Shown: in pieces, positions 52,096 to 60,394 of the stretch | Layout of the letters: the number at the start of each line of letters is the position of its first letter | Position numbering within the stretch: the first letter of the stretch is position 1 | Source: Streptomyces sp. NBC_00390 | GTDB taxonomy: Bacteria; Actinomycetota; Actinomycetes; Streptomycetales; Streptomycetaceae | Assembly (NCBI RefSeq): GCF_036057275.1 | Contig: NZ_CP107945.1 | Location: 4,774,001 to 4,838,000 of the forward strand | Length of the DNA stretch: 64,000 nt | Direction of reading: 5' to 3' | Program-made: the position numbers and the translations under genes | Notes under the pieces: generated by a model | What the model was told of the DNA's origin: nothing | What the model saw: the letters and a program-made list of their open reading frames with translations, nothing else | Database searches by the model: none

Positions 52096-52290
52096 ATGAC
52101 GAGTGGCCGCCGGGAGGGGATCGCGCCACTCTTCGACGTCGAACCTCGGGGCGCGCAGGACTCGCGCCTACGGTCCTATGTCCTGGTCTGCTCACCGACG
52201 CCGACCGACCCGGCCGCGCGCCCCGCTCCCGCCGCCGTATGGCGTGCGGCCGAAGCGGACGGAGTTCGCCAGCCGTGTGTCAGCCCGTGA
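52096..52290 (+). CDS. Small hypothetical protein
   Basis: 64 residues from ATG 52096, with AGGAGG about ten bases upstream. It reads MTSGRREGIAPLFDVEPRGAQDSRLRSYVLVCSP, then a Pro/Ala-rich second half. The ribosome site is its main support. No homologue is recognised. Confidence 0.4.
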   Translation: MTSGRREGIAPLFDVEPRGAQDSRLRSYVLVCSPTPTDPAARPAPAAVWRAAEADGVRQPCVSP

Positions 52291-52332
52291 GCAACGGCCC
52301 CAGCCGATGGAAAGGATGAGGAGGCAGCGCCC

Positions 52333-52497
52333 GTGAGTCCCCGCTACGAAGTCCAAGTCCTGCTGCACCGCATCGGCCGGTGGTGGGCCGTCGACGTCCC
52401 CCGCCTCGACCTGCACACCCAGTGCCGCACCCTGGAGGGTGCGGAGGATCTGGCGCGCGGCCTCGTCGCCGAAGCCGTTGGTGGCAAAGGCCGTTGA
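52333..52497 (+). CDS. HicB-like antitoxin-type small protein
   Basis: 54 residues from GTG 52333. The sequence SPRYEVQVLLHRIGRWWAVDVPRLDLHTQCRTLEGAEDLARGLVAEAVG follows the HicB fold: a strand with the WWAVDVP motif and a helix starting at T-EGAEDLA. HicB proteins neutralise HicA ribonucleases, but no HicA is next to it, so it is an orphan or has a different job. GAGGAGG about 14 bases upstream may serve as ribosome site. The downstream frame overlaps its end. Confidence 0.55.
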   Translation: MSPRYEVQVLLHRIGRWWAVDVPRLDLHTQCRTLEGAEDLARGLVAEAVGGKGR

Positions 52498-52816
52498 GGC
52501 ACACTGTCGCGCCTACGAGAAGGTCAAGGACCGTGGCCACGCCCTGAACGCCACGGCATGGCGGCGTCTCGTCCGTGCCGCAGGCGGCGAACAACAAGTC
52601 GCGGCGTACTGCGCCCAGTTGACGGGATCGGCGGACGAGCGCCACCCCGGCGCCGACGAAGACGAGCAAGACCGGGAAGACCGGGAAGGTCAACAAGCCG
52701 AGCGCCGAGGCCAAGCCGTCAAAGGGGCCCTCCAACCGGCCCTAGGCAGCGCCCGTTCCGAGGCGGACCTGCGCATCACCGACGGGCCGGACCTGCCCTG
52801 CGCCGTACGTCCCTGA
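52481..52816 (+). CDS. Hypothetical protein overlapping the HicB-like gene
   Basis: About 111 residues from GTG 52481, overlapping the previous gene by 17 bases in a different frame. The first half (VEAHCRAYEKVKDRGHALNATAWRRLVRAAGGEQQVAAYCAQLTG) is helical; the second is highly charged (DEDEQDREDREGQQAERRG). It may have been joined to the HicB-like frame before a shift. No family is recognised. Confidence 0.4.
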   Translation: MAKAVEAHCRAYEKVKDRGHALNATAWRRLVRAAGGEQQVAAYCAQLTGSADERHPGADEDEQDREDREGQQAERRGQAVKGALQPALGSARSEADLRITDGPDLPCAVRP

Positions 52817-52831
52817 TCCAAGGGTGGTTGG

Positions 52832-53060
52832 GGTTACTTGATATAGACGAGGCCGTCGGTGGGGATGGTGGGACGGCCGTTGTTGGTGGCTCTTCTGGCT
52901 CGCTCCGGCGTTGAGCTGCACGGTGTCGGCCGGGTCGGCGCCGTACTGGCGAGCTTCCCGGCTGCCACGCGGGCGACGGAGGCCAGCGGAGCGTTGGAGG
53001 TGTTGGTGGAGGTGTGCTCGCCGAGCACCGCGATGCCGTTGGACTCCCGCCACTTCAGCT
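52832..53060 (-). pseudogene. Coding-like fragment, unknown
   Basis: The minus frame ending at 52834 reads LKWRESNGIAVLGEHTSTNTSNAPLASVARVAAGKL and so on to DGLVYIK. The middle has protein-like composition but no start and no family can be given. It may be the tail of a gene truncated during the rearrangements that brought in the neighbouring IS. Confidence 0.3.
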
Positions 53061-53195
53061 GACTTTGCGCATCTCAGTGCGTTGTGGCAAAGGGAGTCCC
53101 TGTTCGATGAGCAGGGGCTTCGTCGTGTGCGGGGCATGATCGCGGAGGGGTAGGGGCAGGCAGCGGACGGCTTGTTGTGGATCGAGGAGGGTGCG

Positions 53196-53762
53196 ATGCC
53201 GTCGGTGCTGGGGTTGATGGAACAGCGTGAGGCGCGGGCGAGGCAGGATCTGGAGTCCTGGACGGAGGTCCTGGAGCAGGCTCAGGCGGAGGTGGATGCC
53301 GCGCGGGAGCGGGTCGAGCGGGCCCGGGTGGGGCGTGAGGAGCTCGTGTCGGTGCTGGCCGGGGAGGGCGCGGTGAATACGCCGGTTTCCGTGCTGTCCG
53401 GTGGTGGGATGGCTGCTGCCGTGGGATCGGGCGGCCCCGGCGCGGGGCATGGCGAGCGGCCGCCGGTGTGGCGGTCGGGCATGGGCGAGGAGGTGCTCAG
53501 CGGCCTGTACCGGGAGGTGTTCGCCGCGGTGGTGGCTGCTTCGGGGCCGGTGAACGGGGTGGAGCTGACGCGGGCGGTGGGCCGGGAGGCGGAGATCAAG
53601 AACGAGGTGGAGAGGATCCGGCACCGTGCCTACGTGCTGGAGAAGCGGGGCTGGCTGGTGCGGGCGAAGGACGGACGGTTCATGCCCGTGCCCGCAGCAG
53701 TCGGGCGGGGCGTTTCTCCGGCCAGCGCGGAGCGTCTGCGGCCAGGCGCCGGGACAGCCTGA
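53196..53762 (+). CDS. Coiled-coil plus winged-helix protein, 3' end overrun by an IS
   Basis: 188 residues from ATG 53196 (AGGAGG upstream). Residues about 5-60 are a coiled coil (MEQREARARQDLESWTEVLEQAQAEVDAARERVERARVGREEL). Residues about 105-165 form a winged helix (YREVFAAVVAASGPVNGVELTRAVGREAEIKNEVERIRHRAYVLEKRGWLVRAKDGRFMPV). Similar proteins accompany transposons and plasmids in Streptomyces and probably bind DNA. The last 25 residues overlap the 3' end of the IS5-type transposase on the other strand, so the natural C-terminus may have been replaced. Confidence 0.65.
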   Translation: MPSVLGLMEQREARARQDLESWTEVLEQAQAEVDAARERVERARVGREELVSVLAGEGAVNTPVSVLSGGGMAAAVGSGGPGAGHGERPPVWRSGMGEEVLSGLYREVFAAVVAASGPVNGVELTRAVGREAEIKNEVERIRHRAYVLEKRGWLVRAKDGRFMPVPAAVGRGVSPASAERLRPGAGTA

Positions 53763-54681
53763 TCACGGCGGCCCACCACACCATCTGGGCGTGGTGGTCG
53801 GGGCGGCGTTCGTGGTCGCGGTTGAGGCGGCGTGAGCGGGCCAGCCAGCTCAGCGTGCGCTCCACGACCCACCTGCGGGCCAGGACGACAAATCCGCGTT
53901 GTCCGTCGGAGCGGCGCACGACCTCGGTCCGGACTCCGTGGCGGGCGAACGCCTTCGCCAGCGCCGGACCCTGGTAGGCACTGTCGACCCACACCAGTTT
54001 CAGCAGCCGGCCCGGCTGGTCCATGAACGTCTCCAGCAGTGCGGGGGCGGCCTTGGAGTCGTGCACATCGGCCGTGGTCACGGTGACCTCCAGGAGCAGG
54101 CCCTCGGTGTCGGTCAGGATGTGACGCTTGCGGCCGTCACGTGACTTGCCGCCGTCGTATCCGCGGCTGTCCTCGCCGACGGTCTCGGAGGCGTCCACCG
54201 ACTGACTGTCGATGACTCCCGCACTGGGCTCGGCGTTGCGGCCCGAGCGTTCCCTCGCCGAACGTCGCAGGCGTTCGTGCAGTTCACGCACATAGCCGTA
54301 GGACCGCCAGCGGCGGAAGAAGTCGTAGACCGCCCGCCAGTACGGGAAGTCGACCGGCATGGCCGTCCACTTCACGCCGTTGTCGACCAGGTAGCGCACC
54401 GCGTCGAGTATCTCGCGGTGGCAGTACGCCTCCGGACGCCCGCCCCGCTTCAGCAGCCAGGCCGGAACCGGCATCGCCGAGCGGACCTCGGCCCACTCCG
54501 CATCCGTCATGTCACTGGGATAGCAGCCTGCCCGCAGCCCCGGAGCGATCGAACCGAACCGGTGCACGTAGCAGTCACACGCAGGGGTGACCGCGGTGGA
54601 CGCAGGCACAGTGGTACTGCTCAACTGATCGGGCAACGGGCTTCCTTGGTCGTGCTGGTGTCGTAACCGCGTCACTACCAA
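53680..54681 (-). CDS. IS5-family transposase
   Basis: Up to 333 residues (TTG 54681); internal starts, for example the ATG before TDAEWAEVRSAMPVPAWL, are also possible. It has the IS5 layout: MTDAEWAEVRSAMP, VKWTAMPVDFPYWRAVYDFFRRW, then the DDE triad with Asp in VIDSQSV, Asp in LVWVDSAYQGP and Glu in RRWVVERTLSW. All catalytic residues are present, so the enzyme may be active. Terminal inverted repeats were not found by eye. The element splits the region between the winged-helix protein and the broken phosphodiesterase gene. Confidence 0.85.
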   Translation of the reverse strand: MVVTRLRHQHDQGSPLPDQLSSTTVPASTAVTPACDCYVHRFGSIAPGLRAGCYPSDMTDAEWAEVRSAMPVPAWLLKRGGRPEAYCHREILDAVRYLVDNGVKWTAMPVDFPYWRAVYDFFRRWRSYGYVRELHERLRRSARERSGRNAEPSAGVIDSQSVDASETVGEDSRGYDGGKSRDGRKRHILTDTEGLLLEVTVTTADVHDSKAAPALLETFMDQPGRLLKLVWVDSAYQGPALAKAFARHGVRTEVVRRSDGQRGFVVLARRWVVERTLSWLARSRRLNRDHERRPDHHAQMVWWAAVIRLSRRLAADAPRWPEKRPARLLRARA

Positions 54682-54869
54682 GGGGCCCGTTCTTTCATGC
54701 CCGCGACCGCACCCGTACCTCTGTCCAGATGATCACCCGCGCCGCACGCCTCGAACGAAATCCGGTTAGCCACAACGCACTCAGACAGACTGGCCGCTGG
54801 ATGCGTCCTGCCTGCGCCTTGCCCTTCCGCGGTTGGCAGGGCAAGGCGGACGGAGTGACAGGCCAGGTG

Positions 54870-55180
54870 TCAGGGGGTGAGCCGGACGACCTGGGGGTCG
54901 TGGTCGCTGGCCTGGTCGGCGAACTCGGCGTTGGTGTGGACGATGTCGTAGTCGTACGACGTCAGGGCGGGGCTGATCAGTATGTGGTCGGGTGGCCTGC
55001 TGGCCGCGCCTGGTCTCCGAGGAGCGGGTGGGCGGCTGGTAGCGGGCGTGCAGGGGCTGGTCGCCGCCCTTGGATCTGAAGTGGTTGGCGATGACGAAGA
55101 CCGTCTTGCCCTGGAAGGTGAACTCGCCGACCCGTGGGTACCGGTGGAGGCCATGCGCCCCGTAGAGGTGCGGTAACTGC
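54870..55180 (-). pseudogene. Remnant of an endonuclease/exonuclease/phosphatase-family gene
   Basis: One frame reads YPRVGEFTFQGKTVFVIANHFRSKGGDQPLHARYQPPTRSSETRR, with the NHFRSKGGDxPL motif of the family. A second frame (change near 55010) continues as DHILISPALTSYDYDIVHTNAEFADQASDHDPQVVRL to the stop at 54870, with the terminal catalytic SDHDP motif. Intact relatives are 600-residue secreted or cell-bound nucleases. Only the last about 90 residues are left here, so the gene is dead. Confidence 0.7.
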
Positions 55181-55187
55181 GATCGGG

Positions 55188-56657
55188 TCAGTCGCCTTGA
55201 TAGAGGCGAACTGGATCGATCAGCTGGATGGTGGGGTCGTTCTCGGCGAGGTGGCGTAGTTCGTTTGTGAAGCCGGTGCCGCTGTAGAACTGCAGCCGGG
55301 TGACGTCGGTGGCGGTGCCGCGCGCGGTGAGGAGAGCACGGATGTGGCGGAGCCGTTCGAGGTGGCCCTTTCCCATGACGTCGTTCCATTTGGCTTCGCC
55401 GATGGCGAGCAGTGCTTCGCGGCCGCTGTCGGTCTCGCCATGGACCGCGACGTCGACTTCGTGGCTGGTCTTCGCGGCAGGATCGTTGACGGTGCCGCTG
55501 CCCACCTTTGTGACGTGCCCGCCGTGGGTTGCGGGGGACGCGTGCCAGCGGGCCCATTCGCGGCCGACCTGTTCGAAGTGCGGGCCGACAACCTTGCTGC
55601 GGAAGGTGGACTGGGCGCGGCGCCAGACGGCGGGGGCGCGTCCGGGGCGTTCCAGATCGCCCCAGGCGGGGCGCATGACCGCGTGGTAGAAGGCGATGAG
55701 AGGTTCGGCGATGCGGTAGGCGGAGCGGTTGCGGCGGAACGCGTCGGCCTCGTGCGTGATCATGCCGACGTCCTGGAGGACGCTGAGCGGGTGGGCGAGG
55801 TCGGTGGACTTGCGGCCGAGGTAGTCGGCGATGCCGCCGCGTGCGGCGTTTCCGGCGGCGATGGCGGCCAGGACGGAGTGGTAGAGCGCGGTGTCGTGGA
55901 GTTCGGGTTCCTCTGCGAGCAGGTAGCGGGCCTCGCGGAAGAGCGGACGGGCGGGATTGAGGACGGCGCGGGTGACCCAGGCGTCGAAGTCGTGGGGCCC
56001 GGCGGGGGCGTCGCCCTGGGTGAACTCGCGGCGGTAGGCGGGGGTGCCGCCGACGATGGCGTGGGTGAGCAGTGCGGTACGCGGGTCGGTGATCTCCCAG
56101 AACTCGGCGGCGAGGCGGAAGTCCAGGGTGGGGACGACGAGTTCCAGGCCGGCGCGGCCGCGCAGCGGGGCGTTGCCGGCGAGGAGTCCGCCCATGAAGG
56201 ACAGGGCGGAGCCGCACAGCAGGAGCCGTACGGGGGTGTTGGTGTGCTGGGCGGCGGGGTCGAGGGCGCGCTGGATGATCGAGGGGAGGGCGGGGGAGGC
56301 CTTGGCGAGGAAGGGGAACTCGTCGATGACCGCGATGGTGGGGCCGCCCCTGTCGGCGATGCGCATGAGCTCGGTGACGGCCTCGTCCCAGTGGGTGAAG
56401 CGGAACGGGGTGGGCTGGTCGCGGTGGCGGGCGAGGGCTTCGCCGAACTGGCGCAGGGCGTCGGTTTCGGTGGTCTCGGTGGCGGTGAACATGAAGCCGC
56501 CTCTTGCCCGCGTGACGGCGTCCAGGAGGAAGGTCTTGCCCTGGCGGCGGCGGCCGGAGACCACGCCGAGGGTGGCGCGCGGGCCGGGCAGGGCGGCGAA
56601 GCGGGTCAGCTCGGCCCACTCGAAGTCGCGGTCGAACATCTCGGCAGGTTTGTCCAC
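55188..56657 (-). CDS. AAA+ ATPase with nuclease-like C-terminal domain (DUF234 type)
   Basis: 489 residues from GTG 56657. The ATPase part (1-230) has Walker A GRRRQGKTF near residue 35, Walker B IAVIDEFPFL and a sensor-like LLLCGSALSFM. Residues about 250-345 contain a winged helix (LGRKSTDLAHPLSVLQDVGMITHE). The C-terminal 130 residues hold HEVDVAVHG and AIGEAKW, the D...ExK set of a PD-(D/E)xK nuclease, as in archaeal-type DUF234 ATPases. The cellular role is unknown and may involve defence or DNA handling. It lies between two insertion sequences, and a TATAAT box is upstream. Confidence 0.85.
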   Translation of the reverse strand: MDKPAEMFDRDFEWAELTRFAALPGPRATLGVVSGRRRQGKTFLLDAVTRARGGFMFTATETTETDALRQFGEALARHRDQPTPFRFTHWDEAVTELMRIADRGGPTIAVIDEFPFLAKASPALPSIIQRALDPAAQHTNTPVRLLLCGSALSFMGGLLAGNAPLRGRAGLELVVPTLDFRLAAEFWEITDPRTALLTHAIVGGTPAYRREFTQGDAPAGPHDFDAWVTRAVLNPARPLFREARYLLAEEPELHDTALYHSVLAAIAAGNAARGGIADYLGRKSTDLAHPLSVLQDVGMITHEADAFRRNRSAYRIAEPLIAFYHAVMRPAWGDLERPGRAPAVWRRAQSTFRSKVVGPHFEQVGREWARWHASPATHGGHVTKVGSGTVNDPAAKTSHEVDVAVHGETDSGREALLAIGEAKWNDVMGKGHLERLRHIRALLTARGTATDVTRLQFYSGTGFTNELRHLAENDPTIQLIDPVRLYQGD

Positions 56658-56686
56658 GGCACACCTCTACATGGATAGGTGCGCTT

Positions 56687-56692
56687 ATTATA
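56687..56692 (-). promoter_or_regulatory. Consensus -10 box for the AAA+ ATPase gene
   Basis: TATAAT on the minus strand lies 30 bases before the GTG at 56657, inside a short AT-rich island (56683-56708) that stands out in this GC-rich sequence. No matching -35 hexamer is evident at 17 bases. Confidence 0.5.
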
Positions 56693-56911
56693 TCTGGACT
56701 TATTCAAGAGTCCTTTCATTCGTGCGTCCGGGCCCGGCGTTGGCCCCGGACGGTGGCGAGGGCAGGGATCGGGGCGGGGCTGGTGGGCGGTGGTCACCGC
56801 GATCGCGGATCACCGTGGAGGCCGCCTTGCACCTTTGAAGTGCCAACCCGCCAGCGTTCGAACCGGCATCGCTGTCTCGCTGGTCGCGAACGTCGCAGCC
56901 GTTTCCTGCAG

Positions 56912-57100
56912 TCAGCTCACGGCGGACAGGTGACGCGCCCCGGCCGCCCGCCGCCCACCCCGCGGAAAGGGATCGCCGCAGTCGCAGCCGCCGAACCCGG
57001 ACGCGGCGTCGAAGGCCCGTTCCTGCTCCGCCCGGGCACGTTGCCGCGTATCGCGCTGCTTCTTCTTCGCACGCCGTCGTTCCTGGTTGCGTTTGCCCAC
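56912..57100 (-). CDS. Small basic protein, perhaps the N-terminus of a truncated gene
   Basis: 62 residues from GTG 57100: GKRNQERRRAKKKQRDTRQRARAEQERAFDAASGFGG, then a CDCGDPF motif. The basic coiled start is typical of DUF2786-type Streptomyces proteins, which are much longer, so this may be a truncated remnant. It is divergent from the SWIM gene. Confidence 0.4.
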   Translation of the reverse strand: MGKRNQERRRAKKKQRDTRQRARAEQERAFDAASGFGGCDCGDPFPRGGRRAAGARHLSAVS

Positions 57101-57203
57101 TGCGGTAGCTCGTGCTCGCGGAGGTGTTGCCGTCTCCGCACCGAGCGTAGTGGCCAGGGCCGCCCGCTCGCCCACTCTCCCGGGGGTGCGCTTGAATGAC
57201 CGC

Positions 57204-58025
57204 ATGGCTGTGGTCATGGACGAGGGGACGGTGTACGCGTTCGCCGACGACACCGAGGTCACCGAGGGGCGGACCCTGCTCGCCGACGGTGCGGTGATCG
57301 AGGCGGAGAGCGAGCCCCGCGGCATCGGCGGCCTGGTGCGGGACGGCTCGGGCGCCGCTCGCGGTGTATGGGTGCAGGTCGTAGGCCGGGAACTGACGGC
57401 GAAATGCGACGGCCCGTGCGCCCTGGCGTCAGGACGCTTGTGCCGGCATGCCGTGGCACTCGCCCTGCACGCCGTCGAACGGCGCCTGCCCTGGCACGCC
57501 GCACCCGTCGACGACACCCCCTGTGCCCCCGGCGAAGCCCTGGACGCACTCACCGCCGTGGAGAAGGCCGCGGTGCTGGACCGGCTGCTGGATGCTCGGC
57601 CCGAACTGCGCGCAGAAGCAGACCAGTTGGCCGTCCACTTGCTCGCCCCGCGTGCCCGCGTCGAACTGACCGCCCTTCAGGAGGGGACGGCGGCCGAGGT
57701 CGAGCAGGCCCTGCGCACCCTGGACAGCGACCATCTGAGCACCGGCTATCGCCCGGGCTTCGGGTACACCGACGTATACGAGGCCGCGAGCCGTCTGATC
57801 GAGCCGATCATCGAGCAGTACGAGGCCGATGTCCGTCGCCGTCTGGCGCTGGGCATGCCTGACGCGGCCGAGGCCGTGGCCCTCGGCGTACTGGACGGCC
57901 TGGACGCCTGCGAAGGCGACTACGACGGCGACGAGGTGCTGTGCTACGCCGGGGAAAGTCTCGCCGAGACCTACGGGTACAAGATCCGTGAACTGATGCG
58001 CACCGCAGGCCGAGCCGTGGAGTAG
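57204..58025 (+). CDS. SWIM zinc-finger-like protein
   Basis: 273 residues from ATG 57204. Near residues 67-88 the pattern AKCDGPCALASGRLCRHAVALALHAV gives the Cys...Cys...Cys-x-His ligands of a SWIM-type zinc finger, in an N-terminal domain with VVMDEGTVYAFADDTEVTEG. The rest is helical (LTAVEKAAVLDRLLDARPELRAEADQL, YEAASRLIEPIIEQYEADVRRRLALGM). SWIM domains bind DNA or proteins and accompany some helicases. This protein stands alone before an ISL3 element. The function is unknown. Confidence 0.65.
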   Translation: MAVVMDEGTVYAFADDTEVTEGRTLLADGAVIEAESEPRGIGGLVRDGSGAARGVWVQVVGRELTAKCDGPCALASGRLCRHAVALALHAVERRLPWHAAPVDDTPCAPGEALDALTAVEKAAVLDRLLDARPELRAEADQLAVHLLAPRARVELTALQEGTAAEVEQALRTLDSDHLSTGYRPGFGYTDVYEAASRLIEPIIEQYEADVRRRLALGMPDAAEAVALGVLDGLDACEGDYDGDEVLCYAGESLAETYGYKIRELMRTAGRAVE

Positions 58026-58098
58026 ACCCGCCCTTTCGACGGCCGGCTGTCCGCCGCCCGCCGCTGAACACTAACAACTCCAGAAACACCGTTCACTG

Positions 58099-59727
58099 GG
58101 CCCTGTCTCACTTTCGGTGGTGACGGAGCGTCGTGATGGGTCGTTGACATTCGCGTGAAGGATGTCAACGAGCTCGTGCAGACGGTCTTTTCGGGTCTGT
58201 CCCCGCTGGTCATCGCGGATGTGGTCGACGAAGGTGAGCGGATCGTGGTGCGGGCACGGACTCCGCGGGACACTGCGGTCTGCCCGGTGTGCGGGGCCCC
58301 GTCGGAACGCGTGCACGGCTATCACTGGCGGACAGTCGCGGACCTGCCGGTCGATGAACGACGGGTGGTGGTCCGTGTGCGGGTGCGGCGTCTGGTGTGT
58401 CCCACGCGCGGCTGCCGTCACACCTTCCGCGAACAGGTGCCCGGCGTCCTGGACCGGTACCAGCGACGCACCGCTCGTCTGACCAGGCAGATCAAGGCCG
58501 TGGTCAAGGAGTTAGCGGGCCGGGCCGGGGCACGTCTGCTGGCGATATTGGCGGTGAGCCTGTCGCGTCACACGGCCCTGCGCACCCTGCTGCGGATCTC
58601 GTTGCCCACCGGGCGGGTGCCCCGTGTGATCGGCGTCGACGACTTCGCCCTGCGCCGGCGGCACCGCTATGCCACCGTGATCATCGATGCCGAGACCCAT
58701 GAGCGGATCGACGTGCTGCCCGACCGCACGGCCGACACCTTGGAGGCGTGGCTGCGCGACCATCCTGGCATCGAGATCGTGTGCCGCGACGGCTCAGCCA
58801 CCTACGCCGAGGCGATCCGGCGCGCCCTGCCTGACGCGGTGCAGGTCGCGGACCGGTGGCATGTGTGGCACAACCTGTGCGAAGCCGCCTTGAGCGAGGT
58901 CAAGGCACACAGCACCTGCTGGGCCGCCGTGCTGGACGCGCCCATCTACGACGGGCCCCGTGCCCAGACCACCCTGGAACGCTGGCACCAGGTCCACGGC
59001 ATGCTCGAGAAGGGTGTGGGCCTGCTCGAATGCGCCCGCCGTCTGCAGCTGGCCCTGAACACCGTCAAACGCTACGCGCGAGCCGAGAAGCCCGAGCGCA
59101 TGCTCCGCGTCCCCAAATACCGCGCCAGCCTCGTCGACCCCTACCGCGAGCACCTGCGCAAACGCCGAGCCGAAGACCCCAGCGTCCCCGTCAAGCACCT
59201 CTTCGAAGAGATCAAAGCCCTCGGCTTCGCCGGCTGCCTCAACCTCCTGCATAAGTACATCAACCAAGGCCGCGCGGACGCCGACCGCAGCCACATCTCC
59301 CCACGCAGGCTCGCCCGGATGCTGCTGACCAGGCCCGACAACCTCAAGGCCGAGCAACACGAGCTCCTGGCCAAGCTCACCGCCGCCTGCCCCGAGATGA
59401 CCCAACTGGCTGCAGATATCAGGGACTTCGCCCCACTCCTTGCGCCTCACACCGACAATGCCGATGCGCTCACGCGCTGGATCGCCCAAGTCCGAGCAGC
59501 CGACCTGCCCCATCTACATGCCTTCACCCGAGGCCTGGACCGGGACATCGACGCCGTGATCGCCGGGCTCACGCTTCCGTACAGCAACGGCCCCACCGAG
59601 GGCGTCAACACCAAGACCAAATGGATCGCACGCCAGATGCACGGACGAGCAGGCTTCACCTTGCTTCGGCACCGCATCCTCCTCGGATAGCAGCACGCTC
59701 CGTCACCACCGAATGTGAGACAGGGCC
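58099..59727 (+). mobile_element. Complete ISL3-family insertion sequence
   Basis: The element is 1629 bases long with 33-base terminal inverted repeats (58099-58131 and 59695-59727) that differ at one position; both start GGCCCTGTCTCAC from the outside. It is bordered on both sides by the 8-base direct repeat GTTCACTG (58091-58098 and 59728-59735), a target-site duplication of the length known for ISL3 elements. The only gene is the transposase at 58155-59690. The intact ends and enzyme suggest recent, possibly still active insertion. Confidence 0.93.
58155..59690 (+). CDS. ISL3-family transposase
   Basis: 511 residues. The N-terminus has a zinc-binding region (VCPVCGAPSERVHGY... LVCPTRGCRHTF). 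The catalytic part shows Asp in GVDDFALRRRHRYATVIID, Asp in VCRDGSATYAEAIRRALPDAVQVADRWHV and Glu in SNGPTEGVNTKTKWIARQMHGRAGF, the DDE set of the family. It is not interrupted. It lies within inverted repeats that are 23 bases before the start and 4 bases after the stop. Confidence 0.93.
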   Translation: MKDVNELVQTVFSGLSPLVIADVVDEGERIVVRARTPRDTAVCPVCGAPSERVHGYHWRTVADLPVDERRVVVRVRVRRLVCPTRGCRHTFREQVPGVLDRYQRRTARLTRQIKAVVKELAGRAGARLLAILAVSLSRHTALRTLLRISLPTGRVPRVIGVDDFALRRRHRYATVIIDAETHERIDVLPDRTADTLEAWLRDHPGIEIVCRDGSATYAEAIRRALPDAVQVADRWHVWHNLCEAALSEVKAHSTCWAAVLDAPIYDGPRAQTTLERWHQVHGMLEKGVGLLECARRLQLALNTVKRYARAEKPERMLRVPKYRASLVDPYREHLRKRRAEDPSVPVKHLFEEIKALGFAGCLNLLHKYINQGRADADRSHISPRRLARMLLTRPDNLKAEQHELLAKLTAACPEMTQLAADIRDFAPLLAPHTDNADALTRWIAQVRAADLPHLHAFTRGLDRDIDAVIAGLTLPYSNGPTEGVNTKTKWIARQMHGRAGFTLLRHRILLG

Positions 59728-59941
59728 GTTCACTGGACAGACCCGCCCAAGCGCAAAAGCCCTTCGAGGCCGCGGGATGCACGGATCCGCCGACCGGTCT
59801 CCGATGCGCCGTGGGCGCTGTTGTCTGCTGTCACACACGCCACACGCCACAGGCCGCTGCCGGGCCTGTAATGCTCAGGAAATGCCGTAGACATCGGGAC
59901 GACGAGACGGCGGCATAGCCTCTGACTCGGGGTGGTTGTCG

Positions 59942-60394
59942 ATGGGAGATGTCATCGCGGTACAGCCCGGCCGTATACCGGCCGTTGGACTCGGCCCGAT
60001 GCTGAACGCGGCCAGGCTCCGGCGCGGTTGGCGGTTACGCGAAGCCGCACGGCCGCTCGGCCTGTCCGCTTGCTACCTGCTCGACGTGGAAGCCGGACTG
60101 TGCCGGCCGTCGCGCGCGGTCGCCGGACTGCTCGCCGACGGACTGCAGCTCAACGACGCCGCGCGTGCCCACCTGTTCGCCGGCGGCGATGCCGCGGACC
60201 TCGGCCACCCCGCGGGGCGCGCAGCCCGACTCAGAGGACCAGGAGCCGCGCCGAGGTGCTGGGTTGTGACCCCGTTCGTTGCGGCGTCTTCGACTGGAGC
60301 CCCCACGCACGGGCCTCGCACTGTGCTGGTTCGTGGGCGGTGGTCGGCACGTGATCTCGGCGGGGTGAGAGGCGACAGTGAGCGGACACGATGA
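59942..60394 (+). CDS. XRE-type helix-turn-helix protein
   Basis: 150 residues from ATG 59942. The helix-turn-helix is in residues about 18-75: LGPMLNAARLRRGWRLREAARPLGLSACYLLDVEAGLCRPSRAVAGLLADGLQL. The conserved part ends near residue 100; the remaining residues look less protein-like and overlap the sigma factor start by 17 bases. The true end might be lost. It may regulate, or be translated together with, the sigma factor. It follows 200 bases after the ISL3 element. Confidence 0.6.
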   Translation: MGDVIAVQPGRIPAVGLGPMLNAARLRRGWRLREAARPLGLSACYLLDVEAGLCRPSRAVAGLLADGLQLNDAARAHLFAGGDAADLGHPAGRAARLRGPGAAPRCWVVTPFVAASSTGAPTHGPRTVLVRGRWSARDLGGVRGDSERTR

